Position numbers and translations under genes: made by a program | Notes under the pieces: model-generated | The model's input: only the letters and a program-made list of their open reading frames with translations | The model's database searches: none | What the model was told of the DNA's origin: nothing | From: Calliopum simillimum | Lineage: Eukaryota; Arthropoda; Insecta; Diptera; Lauxaniidae | Assembly (NCBI GenBank): GCA_951812925.1 | Contig: OX638368.1 | Coordinates: 151,142,492 to 151,206,491 of the forward strand | DNA: 64,000 bases | Direction: 5' to 3' | Part shown: positions 61,301 through 64,000 of the stretch, one piece after another | How the letters are laid out: each line of letters opens with the position of its first letter | How positions within the stretch are numbered: the stretch's first letter is position 1

Positions 61301-63995
61301 GCCAACATGCGTCTTGATCAATCACACAAAGCGCAAACACCACAGGTATCATACAAATCAGTTGTATCCTTGAAATTCAATTCTAATTTATCCACCTGTT
61401 AACTCCCTTTTACAGAAAGAAGACTCGGACGATGAAAATTTCGCACTTAGCGAAAATTGGACATTCCAACCACACATACGCCGTTGGTCACGTATCGGTG
61501 AAATGGGTCTCGAAATACCACCAGCTGGCAAATTGAATGTTGACAAAACGGAAAGTTCCTCAAAAGAATCAAGTCCTGATCGTTTTGAAGATGATGATGC
61601 ATACGATGTTTCGGGAGCTGGTCTCTCGCTAACATTACCTGGTGCTGGAGGTGGTGGCGGTGATTCAACAGACACTACACTTAATGATTCTGCCGATGCA
61701 GCGGGCGTACGTTTACGTCGCACCGGTAGTGAACGTTTAAAAGATGGCGCTAAAGCACTGCTGCGACGCGTCGAATCGATTAAATCACGTCGACGAAAGC
61801 GTCAAAACCGTGACGGTATCGTAATAAGCGGACCACAGGCACTCGACTTAGCGCAATTGGGACAGCGCAGTAGTATGCGTAAACCTGACGCAGTCTATTC
61901 GACACCGCCCTCACCGTCTGCTGTTAGTCCAATGCATGCATTTCCCAAGAGTCCGTTCTTTGGTAATGAATTGAAAGTGCCGTCAAATAGTGAAAATTTC
62001 TTAAGTCCCAATCGCTCGAGTCCAAAAAGAACACCAACAACACCGCGCTCAATGCGCACCAGTCCATTGCATTTCTTTTCCAATCCAATGCCCCATCTAC
62101 GAGAAGGCAAATCTGATGATTCATCATCGTATTTCAGTGATAGTCAAGAATCGTCAACGGGCGGTAAGTTGATAACGTCGTTACGTAAGACGCCTTCAAA
62201 GACGAGACGGTTTCTTCAGCGTACCGGCAAAGTTGATGATATCGGTGCACATTCAGATTCGGAGTGTCATCAAGGTCGTAAACTGTTGATCAAGGATGCA
62301 AATTCAAATACAACAGAGGTTAGTGAACTTTTTAAATCATGAGATCATTACTCATTGACCCTTTAACGTACATGTGTCCCACAAGTTTTTTTTTATTTGT
62401 TTTTTCGAATACAAGTATTCCGAAATAAGAACACCCTGTGCTTTTTTGCAATTGATATCGAACAATATTCGCAATTCTATATAATCAAGCCAATATTCCA
62501 AATTCTAAGTTTAAATTTATTCATATTAGTTAAGTCTAGCTTCAGCCCTAGTGTCTCTTTCTAGATAGACAGTTCTCATTGAACGATACTAATCACATTC
62601 TATATTTCTTCAATAGGTTAAGGTCAAAAAATTGACACGTGGTGGTTCACTTAATCTCGGAAAAGATCCCAAAAAACGGGATGGTGTTCGTTCGTCTAGT
62701 TTTCGTTCACGTTCCACAACACGCAAAGAACCTAAAACCACAGACGATGCTGAAAATATAAAACGGTAAGTACAGACATGATTTCATAATGAAGACTTGG
62801 TCACTTATATATATGTCAATGTTCTCTTCTTCTTTTTATACAGAACTCCCGTCGTGCGATGGCACAGTTTTCAAATGGAAGAACGTCCACATATGATATT
62901 CCGAAAGTGTTTCTCACAGAAAATCGATCCAAACGCTGGTGATCAAGGCATTCCATTTGCCGCCATGTCAGCGGGTCAATTACAAATCATACGTAAATTA
63001 GCGCTAGTTGTTCTCACCGGTCATATGGAACACTATTGTCCGACGCATCGTTCTGGTTGGAATTGGGAATTACCAAAATTCATAAAGAAAATTAAAATGC
63101 CCGATTACAAAGATAAGCGAGTCTTTGGCGTACCATTGCTTTTGATACTTCAACGTACTGGCCAAACTTTACCTGTTGCTGTACGTTCTGCATTCCGTTG
63201 GCTACAGCTGAATGCTTTAGATCAAATTGGACTATTCCGTAAGAGTGGTGTTAAATCACGTATCATCAAATTGAAAGAGTTAATTGAATACTCGGAGAAT
63301 TCTGCTGAATGCATGGAGGTTTTCGATGCACAACAGGCTTACGATGTGGCTGATATGTTAAAGCAGTATTTCCGTGATCTACCCGAATCCTTGCTGACAA
63401 CAAAGATGTCTGAGACATTCGCGGCAATTTTTCAACGTAAGTACAAAAGCTTTCAAATATAGGTAGATATCATCGCATGATCATTAAAATGTGGGTTATT
63501 TTGTCACGCAGATTTACCAAGTGATGTGCGCCTCGATGCCGTACAATGCGCTGTACTACTGCTACCCGATGAGAATCGTGAAATACTCTACGCTCTCTTA
63601 GAATTTCTGACGCTAGTCGCAGATAATTCACAATTTAATCAAATGACCGCTAACAATTTGGCCGTTTGCTTAGCGCCGTCACTCTTTCACAACAGCATTT
63701 CTACTGGAGCCGCTTCTGTATCGGCTTCGCCAAGACGCCGCAAAGGGGCCGGTGTACCTGATGTCAAAGAGCTTTCCGAAGCAAAGGCTTCACATGAGTG
63801 TCTTGCTTTTATGATAGAAAATTATCGTAAAATCTATACCGCAACTAAGGAGAAGATCAACAAATGTAATTTTGGTTATATGGAGGAATCAAAACCAGTA
63901 CCATTAGAAGCTCTCGGTGAGGGTATGCAATTCCACAATTGGCGCGGCTATCTTTATGAGTGTACGAGTGCTACCATTAAAGAGGGTAGAGAAAA
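238..63995 (+). CDS. cv-c: crossveinless-c orthologue, DLC1-family RhoGAP (partial gene, 8 coding exons of the long form in window)
   Basis: Spliced coding sequence: 238-1318, 1401-1443, 43971-44042, 61194-61345, 61416-62318, 62617-62765, 62844-63436, 63512-63995. All introns begin GT and end AG, phases agree, and the joined frame is open for 1158 codons. Order of domains: disordered acidic/His/Gln-rich N-terminal part; SAM domain (EIEAVEACKWLRAAGFPQYA, then DHQFPIDL); Ser-rich linker with the family motif IVISGP; RhoGAP domain from VFGVP at 63121 with the arginine finger in GLFRKSGVKSR; and the start of a START lipid-binding domain cut by the window edge. Known of the family: these proteins stimulate GTP hydrolysis by Rho GTPases at junctions and adhesions, and fly cv-c acts in tubulogenesis and wing cross-vein formation. 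The true N terminus lies upstream, and the stop lies downstream. Assignment to cv-c rather than another RhoGAP rests on the SAM-GAP-START order; flies have one such gene. Confidence 0.9.
1401..1443 (+). CDS. cv-c: cv-c 43-nt exon
   Basis: Polypyrimidine stretch and acceptor tcttttacag end at 1400; donor gtaagt begins at 1444. It encodes TLRYSRSQSDRYLA plus the first base of a codon, phase 0 in and phase 1 out. The intron before it is only 82 nt. Joining to the SAM exon at 43971 gives LAEIEAVEAC in frame. It is specific to the long isoform if the 18241 exon is a true alternative start. Confidence 0.8.
1450..2015. other. Unremarkable intron sequence
   Basis: AT-rich sequence with no open frame of interest and no repeat ends recognised. 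Confidence 0.4.
2017..2076 (+). repeat. Short repeat shared with 30876-30955 (piggyBac-like end)
   Basis: TTAACCCTG followed by CATTGACCCATTTTCCAAAA, aligning in the same orientation with the left end of the TTAA-flanked element at 30876. It is probably an end fragment of the same family; the other end was not found. Confidence 0.3.
2366..3200 (+). mobile_element. Partial copy of the GCACTATA-ended element (related to 57856-59242)
   Basis: Begins GCACAATAGGTCAAAAAACA and runs in the same orientation as 57856 onward. Shared blocks include AACGTCCATATTATCATGG, CTAGACTAAAA and ATTATGCGCACTTT. Similarity continues with indels to about 3200, where the long foldback at 3240 takes over. No matching right terminus was found, so this copy is broken or interrupted. 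No coding potential. Confidence 0.55.
3240..4283. repeat. Long foldback (inverted repeat), arms of about 362 and 377 bp
   Basis: Arm 3240-3601 is repeated in reverse complement at 3907-4283, with a 305-bp spacer. Outer match: GTTTTGCGGGATTTTTGCAA against its complement at the right. Inner match: ATAACTCATGAACGGTGAG. The arms also share GTCGTGTTCGCTCGCGCC and GCATGCCGCTTATGAGTA. The short peptides encoded by the two arms mirror one another only because of this symmetry. It could form a very long hairpin in the cv-c pre-mRNA. Confidence 0.85.
4300..14045. other. Repeat-poor-looking AT-rich intron stretch
   Basis: No open frame with a recognisable motif. Visible items are an ATT run near 4870-4889, a GAT/GAC-rich patch near 5340-5640, TTACGT repeats near 7440-7500, CA dinucleotides near 8561-8585, two copies of GGGATTTTCCGGGAAA near 9938-10005, and an AAAACTTTTT-rich patch at 11130-11420. 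T-rich degenerate sequence at 12110-12340 resembles 29285-29560. Confidence 0.4.
11130..11420. repeat. AAAACTTTTT-type low-complexity patch
   Basis: Dense irregular recurrence of the near-palindrome AAAACTTTTT and its variants (AAAAGTTT, AACTTTTT). There is no regular period, so it is probably a decayed simple repeat. Confidence 0.4.
14231..15331. mobile_element. Nonautonomous element with CCCAGTGTGCC / GTGCACATTGGG ends
   Basis: The left end CCCAGTGTGCCAAACGG and right end GTGCACATTGGG are imperfect inverted ends. The interior is built from variants of CCGTTACGGATCCGTTAC and AAATCCGTTTTGAATTCG. No transposase is encoded. A compact 188-bp relative sits at 25507-25694 with the same ends and the same subterminal block ATCCGTTACTGATCCGTT. 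The superfamily is not clear because no target duplication is obvious. Confidence 0.6.
14534..14620 (-). other. tRNA-like segment inside the 14231-15331 element
   Basis: Read on the minus strand it has an A-box-like TAGCCTAGTTGTCTAACG and a B-box-like GAGTTCGACTCC at roughly tRNA spacing, next to a GC-rich palindrome (CCCGGCCGGGAG). Paired stems of a proper cloverleaf could not be completed, so this is a tRNA-derived or tRNA-like promoter module, not a working tRNA gene. Confidence 0.35.
15856..16767 (-). mobile_element. Tc1/mariner-type transposon, internally deleted, 912 bp, perfect 26-bp ends
   Basis: The left end CAGTCTGTTAAATAAGAGCG (15856-15881, 26 bp) is matched perfectly in reverse complement at 16742-16767. 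Both ends are flanked by the target dinucleotide TA (15854-15855 and 16768-16769), as expected for this superfamily. It carries the remains of a transposase gene on the minus strand. Perfect ends with a defective gene suggest recent movement by a transposase supplied elsewhere. Confidence 0.9.
15965..16608 (-). pseudogene. Tc1-like transposase, internally deleted and frameshifted
   Basis: Likely start is the Met at 16608 (MSTAYASRFEAVFLC), not the upstream Met at 16632. The N-terminal part keeps a paired helix-turn-helix region (MTQAAAAKYMQKSKQFVSKW, then VNRFKE) and the first catalytic Asp in VIFTDESSFWAF. Just after this the reading breaks. A different frame supplies a plausible C terminus (SMSRRCQAIIDAGGDWTCY, stop at 15965). 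The middle with the second Asp and the third acidic residue is missing. The protein cannot catalyse transposition, but an N-terminal DNA-binding fragment could still be made. Confidence 0.85.
16770..18240 (+). other. Region before the alternative exon, with triplet-repeat patches
   Basis: No repeat ends were seen. It has ACG/ATG/CAA triplet runs at 17435-17515 and 17650-17700, typical of fly promoters and 5' leaders. A stop-free 153-codon frame at 17289-17747 comes from these runs and shows no domain. The leader of the short cv-c isoform may start in here, but no TATA box or initiator stands out. Confidence 0.35.
18211..18218. promoter_or_regulatory. CRE-like palindrome TGACGTCA 23 bp before the short-isoform ATG
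   Basis: The exact 8-bp palindrome TGACGTCA is the classical CREB/ATF site. It lies immediately upstream of the candidate alternative start exon and may mark its promoter or leader. A second copy at 5580-5587 has no gene next to it, so chance occurrence is possible. Confidence 0.25.
18241..18370 (+). CDS. cv-c: Candidate alternative first coding exon of cv-c (short isoform)
   Basis: ATG at 18241 sits in the context gtcaaaATG, which fits the fly start consensus (CAAAATG). It opens a 43-codon frame beginning MQRRVSITIREYKFFRSF and rich in Arg/Lys, with KFENWPKRKAEALWRKMRER further on. It ends IA plus one base at a donor GTGGGT (18371), so it leaves in phase 1. That is exactly the phase needed by the SAM exon at 43971, giving IAEIEAVEAC. 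The resulting short protein would begin about 44 residues before SAM, as DLC1 short isoforms do. The Trp/Arg/Lys-rich composition differs from the AT-rich intron peptides around it. An acceptor-like cacttccag just upstream (ending 18232) means an untranslated exon further 5' is also possible. No transcript evidence is available here, so the isoform is inferred. Confidence 0.6.
18630..19006. repeat. Foldback, arms of about 58 bp
   Basis: GGCTCAGTTCCAG...GCATCGGATAGC at 18630-18688 is mirrored by GGCTATCCGATACC...CTAGAACTGAGCC at 18951-19006. It lies 260 bp downstream of the alternative-exon donor. MITE-like, no coding. Confidence 0.65.
19265..19430 (+). repeat. Dispersed repeat shared with 23020-23190
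   Basis: TTTAAATTTGATTTTTTTT then AGCATACTTTTATATGTC, and further CAAACATTTTTTCCAG. The same blocks occur in order at 23020-23190. Confidence 0.4.
19553..20290 (+). repeat. Interspersed repeat family A, copy 1 (with internal tandem units)
   Basis: It ends in GAATATACCCTGGGTGTAGG GTATAAAA and carries the core ACATGGCTATATCGACTCAG. Its left half contains four diverged units with AGCGTTTTGAAGCTTTTGCT and CGCCCTCTTGTCCGA, at about 19581, 19697, 19839 and 19980, so the unit is 115-142 bp. Copy 2 at 41170 is the inverted counterpart and copy 3 at 53276 is direct. Similar sequences with this core are widespread in fly genomes from memory, but I cannot name the family. Confidence 0.75.
20447..20760. 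repeat. Foldback MITE-like element, arms of about 92 bp
   Basis: 20447-20539 (CTCTGACTATTTTGTGACAT, later GGTATAAAATCATG) is mirrored at 20669-20760 (CATGATTTTATACC, ending GTGTCACAAAGTAGTCGGAG). The spacer is 129 bp. No coding. Confidence 0.8.
21083..21270 (+). pseudogene. 3' end of an RTE/CR1-type LINE (reverse transcriptase C terminus)
   Basis: The frame 21083-21247 reads WNP, stop, then GRRGRDRPKTNWKRSLEKEL, later SWQEIKVIARDRNNWRCFIL, ending ALCSS and a stop. RGRP..NW....E....WxExKxxAxDRxxWR is the usual C-terminal end of many insect LINE reverse transcriptases. It is followed by GGAGTTAAAGGAGAATACAT and ends in ACATACA. A shorter 3' fragment with the same end lies at 57581-57627. It is 5'-truncated and has an internal stop. 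Confidence 0.75.
23020..23190 (+). repeat. Dispersed repeat shared with 19265-19430
   Basis: TTTAAATTTGA followed by a 25-T run, then GAGCATACTTTATGTGTC and CAAACATTTTCTCCAG, in the same order as the earlier copy. Confidence 0.4.
23518..24379 (+). mobile_element. 5'-truncated non-LTR retrotransposon (LINE), TAAA tail
   Basis: Contains the C-terminal part of a LINE reverse transcriptase and a 3' untranslated region, ending in a (TAAA)n tail at 24354-24379. A short candidate target duplication ATCGTC flanks it (23512-23517 and 24380-24385). The 5' end is cut off within the reverse transcriptase, as is usual for LINE insertions. Probably jockey/CR1-like; the exact clade is not resolvable by eye. 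Confidence 0.8.
23525..24154 (+). pseudogene. LINE reverse transcriptase, C-terminal 209 codons
   Basis: The frame is open from just after the stop at 23522 through 24151, with a stop at 24152-24154. The upstream part reads QLNGTQIEQVEQAKNLGLTF and TWSTHIN, the conserved 'KNLGxxxxxxLxWxxHI' segment after the reverse transcriptase core. Then KTLVLPKLLYSCEIF, typical of the thumb/connection region, and a C-terminal ATRLWNSLPAHIRKI, very common in LINE proteins. The catalytic FADD box lies in the missing 5' part. An internal Met at 23678 is not a real start. The frame is uninterrupted, which implies a fairly young insertion. Confidence 0.85.
25507..25694. mobile_element. 188-bp palindromic MITE, CAGTGTGCCAGGCGG ends
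   Basis: The left end CAGTGTGCCAGGCGGTTCA is mirrored by TGAACCGTCTGGCACACTG at the right. The inner halves also pair through CGGATCCGTTACTGATCCGT. It shares its ends and inner block with the 1.1-kb element at 14231. Confidence 0.85.
25711..25780 (+). repeat. Interspersed repeat family A, copy 4 (5' fragment)
   Basis: AACTAGTAAGGGTGCTACCT TTGGCC, then TTAAATACC and GCAGTATTT, matching the 5' end of copy 3 and, in reverse, the outer end of copy 2. Confidence 0.55.
26279..26465. mobile_element. 187-bp palindromic MITE
   Basis: The outer ends ATTACAAAAATTTCGAGCC and GGGCTAAAAATTTTCGTAAT and the inner arms GATCAGATGAAAAATGACAG / GTCATTTTTCATCTGATC pair almost end to end, leaving a short loop around 26360-26390. 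Confidence 0.85.
26470..30875. other. Intron stretch without recognised elements
   Basis: No gene. Contains T runs, a degenerate TTTTCGA-rich patch at 29285-29560, and a GTT/ATT microsatellite (listed). The 74-codon frame at 26899-27123 shows no known motif. Confidence 0.35.
30133..30215. repeat. (TTG/TTA)n microsatellite
   Basis: About 80 bp of GTT units with scattered ATT and GAT units; a simple trinucleotide repeat within the intron. Smaller runs of the same kind lie at 32421-32476 and, as AAC on this strand, at 57082-57121. Confidence 0.9.
30880..31276. mobile_element. Possible TTAA-flanked (piggyBac-type) short element
   Basis: TTAA at 30876-30879 is followed by CCCATTAATCCTG, and GGATGTAGAGGG precedes TTAA at 31277-31280. 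So a 397-bp segment with CCC...GGG ends is bounded by TTAA, as for piggyBac-like elements. The end repeats match poorly beyond CCC. The left end is related to 2017-2076. A minus-strand 96-codon frame inside (MPNTKKSKTHREGQEIVNIN) is basic at the N terminus but not identifiable. Confidence 0.4.
31370..31486 (-). repeat. Terminal segment of the TACACC family, copy 1
   Basis: Ends GTTGAATTTTGTCACACGG TGTA. In the reverse direction it aligns with 37150-37295 (GTTGAATTTCGTCGGACGG TGTA) through AGAATATATTG and ACCGATTCAAAAAAATTT. Confidence 0.5.
31490..33048. other. Intron stretch without recognised elements
   Basis: No gene or element end recognised. GTT runs at 32421-32476 and long A runs near 32961-32990. 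Confidence 0.35.
33049..37295. mobile_element. Possible large TACACC-ended element (inverted termini 4.2 kb apart)
   Basis: TACACCATCCGACAAAC at 33049 is inverted relative to GTCGGACGGTGTA ending at 37295. Similarity extends about 70 bp inward through TATTCTGAAAA-like blocks, so both are ends of one family. They may be the two ends of one old element, with TA at each border, or two separate insertions. Nothing coding lies between. A short GTCCCGGGATC repeat is at 34311-34345, and two related blocks with CAAATGGCG.CCTCT lie near 36173 and 36706. Confidence 0.35.
37296..39820. other. Intron stretch without recognised elements
   Basis: AT-rich, no gene or clear repeat ends seen. Confidence 0.35.
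39826..40202. mobile_element. 377-bp MITE with TGTGACC ends and TA borders
   Basis: TGTGACCCTCCACAGGAAAA at the left is matched in reverse complement at the right with one mismatch over 21 bp. TA stands at each border (39824-39825, 40203-40204), as for Tc1/mariner-type MITEs. No coding. Confidence 0.8.
40205..41169. other. Intron stretch without recognised elements
   Basis: No gene or repeat ends seen. Confidence 0.35.
41170..41950 (-). repeat. Interspersed repeat family A, copy 2 (inverted, fullest copy)
   Basis: TATACCCTACACCCAGGGTA at the left end, then the reverse complement of the copy 1 core (CTGAGTCGATATAGCCATGT) and a six-fold GGCT run. The internal tandem units (CTTCAAAACGCTATACTGAA at about 41621 and 41761) follow. 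The outer end is GGCCAGGCCAAATTTTACAC CCTTGCTAG. It is the reverse complement of copy 1 over nearly its whole length and retains the 5' end that copy 1 lacks. Confidence 0.75.
42266..43488. repeat. Foldback element with nested second hairpin
   Basis: Outer arms of 198 bp, 42266-42463 and 43291-43488, starting CTCAATTGAAATTCTTATAG and ending in its complement. A second inverted pair inside the spacer, 42530-42620 and 42741-42827, shares GCAAAAAACGCCG and GATTTATGGCCAGAAACCA-like blocks. It ends 480 bp upstream of the SAM exon acceptor. Confidence 0.8.
43971..44042 (+). CDS. cv-c: cv-c exon: N-terminal half of SAM domain
   Basis: A long pyrimidine tract and acceptor ttcttgcag end at 43970; donor gtaaga begins at 44043. 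Phase 1 in and phase 1 out, 72 nt = 24 codons. It encodes EIEAVEACKWLRAAGFPQYA followed by QMYE. This matches the first helices of the DLC1-family SAM domain nearly residue for residue. Because the length is a multiple of three, skipping the exon would keep the frame while destroying SAM. Confidence 0.93.
44050..45010. other. Intron stretch after the SAM exon
   Basis: No repeat ends recognised; the frame at 44417-44674 lacks any motif. Confidence 0.35.
45017..45448. mobile_element. MITE-like foldback, GGTGGATCGAAA ends
   Basis: 45019-45030 GGTGGATCGAAA is mirrored by TTTCGACCCACC at 45434-45445. The inner arms 45084-45136 and 45338-45393 pair through AAGAAGCC, GCAAGATCCGAT and ATTTGTGT.AGAATTGAA. 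No coding. Confidence 0.7.
45450..47000. other. Intron stretch without recognised elements
   Basis: No gene. A GAAAA-rich degenerate patch at 46650-46860 resembles 47270-47500 and 54030-54160. Confidence 0.35.
47007..47261. mobile_element. 255-bp MITE with 57-bp inverted ends
   Basis: 47007-47064 (GAGCCGTTTAAAATGACAAT, then GGTGCAACTCCAAAACGAGG) is mirrored at 47205-47261 with few mismatches; spacer 140 bp. Confidence 0.85.
47265..49135. other. Intron stretch without recognised elements
   Basis: No gene or element ends recognised. The frames at 48514-48723 and 48791-49087 have no motif and poor splice context. Confidence 0.35.
49371..49455 (-). other. tRNA-like segment within the foldback element
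   Basis: On the minus strand it reads TATCTGACTATCATACGGA, like an anticodon arm (loop CTATCAT), and ATGGTTCGTACTCC, a B-box-like block. The stems do not close into a full cloverleaf, so it is a tRNA-derived remnant, not a functional tRNA. Confidence 0.3.
51009..52307 (+). mobile_element. mariner of the DD41D (rosa-like) group, 1299 bp, perfect ends
   Basis: 22-bp inverted repeats AAGGGTGTTTTTTTTTAGAG.. at 51009-51030 and 52286-52307 are identical in reverse complement. TA target duplications lie at 51007-51008 and 52308-52309. Length and structure are those of a complete mariner. It carries one transposase gene with a single stop. Perfect ends and an otherwise open frame indicate a young insertion. 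Confidence 0.93.
51122..52225 (+). pseudogene. mariner DD41D transposase with one in-frame stop
   Basis: Start at ATG 51122 (MNRLTKEQRLQIVQIYFEN), with a helix-turn-helix start. The frame runs to a TAA at 51410-51412 (after SIRHRAQ) and then continues in the same frame to the TAA at 52223-52225, so a single nonsense codon breaks a 367-codon gene. The three catalytic acids are in place: LFSDEAHFW, then FQQDGATCH, then DLTPLDYFLWG. I count 41 residues between the second and third Asp, which defines the DD41D group. No frameshift was found. The premature stop falls before all three catalytic residues, so the truncated product is DNA-binding only. Confidence 0.92.
52391..53270. other. Intron stretch without recognised elements
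   Basis: AT-rich; a short CGACT run (ACTCGACTCGACTCGACTCC) near 52999-53018. Confidence 0.35.
53276..53783 (+). repeat. Interspersed repeat family A, copy 3 (short)
   Basis: AACTAGTAAGGATGTTACCT TTGGCC at the left, core ACATGGCTATATCGACTCAG, right end CCCTGTTTGTAGGGTATAAA. It lacks most of the internal tandem units of copies 1 and 2. Confidence 0.7.
53790..54419. other. Intron stretch without recognised elements
   Basis: GAAAA-rich sequence, no gene seen. Confidence 0.35.
54420..55309. mobile_element. 0.9-kb element with CGGGTAATGTGATATAGG ends
   Basis: GTAACTTCGGGTAATGTGAT ATAGG at 54420-54444 is mirrored at 55285-55309 with one mismatch in 25. The same motif GGGTAATGTGATATA recurs inside at about 54447 and 54788, and inverted at about 55091. 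No coding. Confidence 0.8.
55310..57580. other. Intron stretch without recognised elements
   Basis: No gene. AAC triplets at 57082-57121; a 72-codon basic frame at 56382-56600 shows no motif. Confidence 0.35.
57581..57627 (+). repeat. LINE 3' end fragment (same family as 21083-21270)
   Basis: TTGGCCCTATGCTCCTCCTA followed by GGAGTTACAGGAGAATACAT and ACATAC, matching 21228-21270 with one or two changes. Only the last few codons and the tail are present. Confidence 0.75.
57856..59242. mobile_element. 1387-bp element with 40-bp GCACTATA inverted ends
   Basis: The left end GCACTATATGTCAAAAGGCA then TTGGCCAAAATTCA is mirrored at 59203-59242. A possible 3-bp duplication ATA flanks it (57853-57855, 59243-59245). 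The interior is related to 2366-3200. No transposase frame; the longest frame (58415-58771) is Lys-rich filler. Confidence 0.75.
59246..61190. other. Intron stretch before the second SAM exon
   Basis: No gene or repeat ends recognised. The palindrome GTTCGATTAATCGAA occurs at 59364 and also at 57648, on either side of the 57856 element. Confidence 0.35.
61194..61345 (+). CDS. cv-c: cv-c exon: C-terminal half of SAM domain
   Basis: Acceptor tctatttcag ends at 61193; donor gtatca begins at 61346. Phase 1 in, phase 0 out. It continues SAM with DHQFPIDLTNVAKDHTNLEN and a segment LQSLYRRLCILNRCANM, equivalent to the last SAM helix of DLC1. It ends in a short linker SHKAQTPQ. The donor is weaker than its neighbours (gtatc rather than gtaag). 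Confidence 0.93.
61416..62318 (+). CDS. cv-c: cv-c exon: Ser-rich linker with ISGP motif
   Basis: Acceptor ccttttacag ends at 61415; donor gttagt begins at 62319; 903 nt = 301 codons, phase 0 on both sides. It starts KEDSDDENFALSENWTFQPH, and the WTFQ...RRWSR stretch is a recognisable DLC1-family signature just after SAM. Next come an acidic and Gly-rich segment and the basic block LLRRVESIKSRRRKRQN. DGIVISGPQALDL follows, corresponding to the ISGP block of the vertebrate proteins. The remainder has many SP/TP and RS sites (PSPSAVSP, NRSSPKRTP), likely phosphorylated and disordered. The intron before it is 70 nt. Confidence 0.92.
62617..62765 (+). CDS. cv-c: cv-c exon: basic linker
   Basis: Acceptor tcttcaatag ends at 62616; donor gtaagt begins at 62766. 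Phase 0 in, phase 2 out (49 codons plus two bases). It encodes VKVKKLTRGGSLNLGKDP and then a Lys/Arg/Ser/Thr-rich stretch, with no folded domain. Its neighbours set the frame: the next exon completes a CGA Arg codon, giving KRTPVVRWHSF. RWHSF is conserved before the GAP domain in this family. Confidence 0.88.
62844..63436 (+). CDS. cv-c: cv-c exon: RhoGAP domain, N-terminal part with arginine finger
   Basis: Acceptor tttatacag ends at 62843; donor gtaagt begins at 63437. Phase 2 in, phase 1 out. After a conserved linker (RWHSFQMEERPHM, WNWELPKFIKKIKMPDYKDK), the RhoGAP fold starts at VFGVPLLLILQ (63121). The catalytic arginine is the CGT codon 63238-63240 in IGLFRKSGVKSR, matching the arginine finger of DLC1. 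Downstream, YDVADMLKQYFRDLPESLLT is the usual GAP core helix region. All residues expected for an active GAP are present. Confidence 0.95.
63512..63995 (+). CDS. cv-c: cv-c exon: RhoGAP C-terminal part and start of START domain
   Basis: Acceptor tcacgcag ends at 63511. It enters in phase 1 and completes a His codon (QHLPSDVR). It contains VQCAVLLLPDENREILYALL and MTANNLAVCLAPSLFH, with the Asn and invariant APSL block of RhoGAP domains. A basic Ser insert (SASPRRRKGAG) follows, then the helix ending in MIENYRKIY. The last 30 or so codons (LEALGEGMQFHNWRGYLYEC) resemble the entry to the START domain. The window ends GTGAG at 63996-64000, read as a donor, so the exon leaves in phase 2. If unspliced it would stop at once (TGA 63997), which the family's length argues against. 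Confidence 0.9.
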
Positions 63996-64000
63996 GTGAG

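Noticed and set aside
1..64000. CRISPR array, bacterial operon or integrated prophage
   Set aside because: No regularly spaced identical repeats and no bacterial-type gene packing; the window is a single spliced insect gene.

Overview
The window is intron-rich, AT-rich nuclear DNA from a higher fly (Diptera). The insect transposon families suggest a repeat-rich, possibly tephritid-like species, but the sequence does not fix the species. There is one host gene, on the + strand: the orthologue of Drosophila crossveinless-c (cv-c, RhoGAP88C), the fly member of the DLC1/STARD8/STARD13 family of SAM-RhoGAP-START proteins. No second host gene was found.

Layout of the gene: it enters from the left inside an intron. 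A large low-complexity exon (238-1318) and a 43-nt exon (1401-1443) come first, followed by a 42.5-kb intron. The 72-nt exon 43971-44042 encodes the first half of the SAM domain. After a 17.2-kb intron, five closely packed exons (61194-63995) carry the rest of SAM, a serine-rich linker, the RhoGAP domain with its arginine finger, and the start of the START domain. All junctions have GT/AG sites and compatible phases, giving 1158 complete codons. The window ends exactly in a splice donor, so the START domain and the stop codon lie beyond it. A small coding exon at 18241-18370 inside the 42.5-kb intron has a good fly start context and a phase-1 donor matching the SAM exon. I infer that it is an alternative first exon for a shorter isoform with a basic N terminus.

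The two giant introns are filled with mobile-element remains. They include a DD41D mariner with perfect inverted ends and a single nonsense codon (51009-52307), nested in a large foldback element. There is also an internally deleted Tc1-like element with perfect 26-bp ends (15856-16767), a 5'-truncated LINE (23518-24379) nested in a 2.1-kb inverted-repeat element, and LINE 3' ends at 21083 and 57581. A family with CCCAGTGTGCCA ends carries a tRNA-like insert. A CGAGTCGATATAGCCATGTC-type interspersed repeat is present in four copies. At least ten separate hairpin-forming foldback or MITE-like elements were found, two of them with arms longer than 340 bp. All of this would be transcribed with the host gene.

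Work by eye limits the edges of old repeats to about ten or more bases. Family names are given only where a protein motif or terminal sequence supports them.
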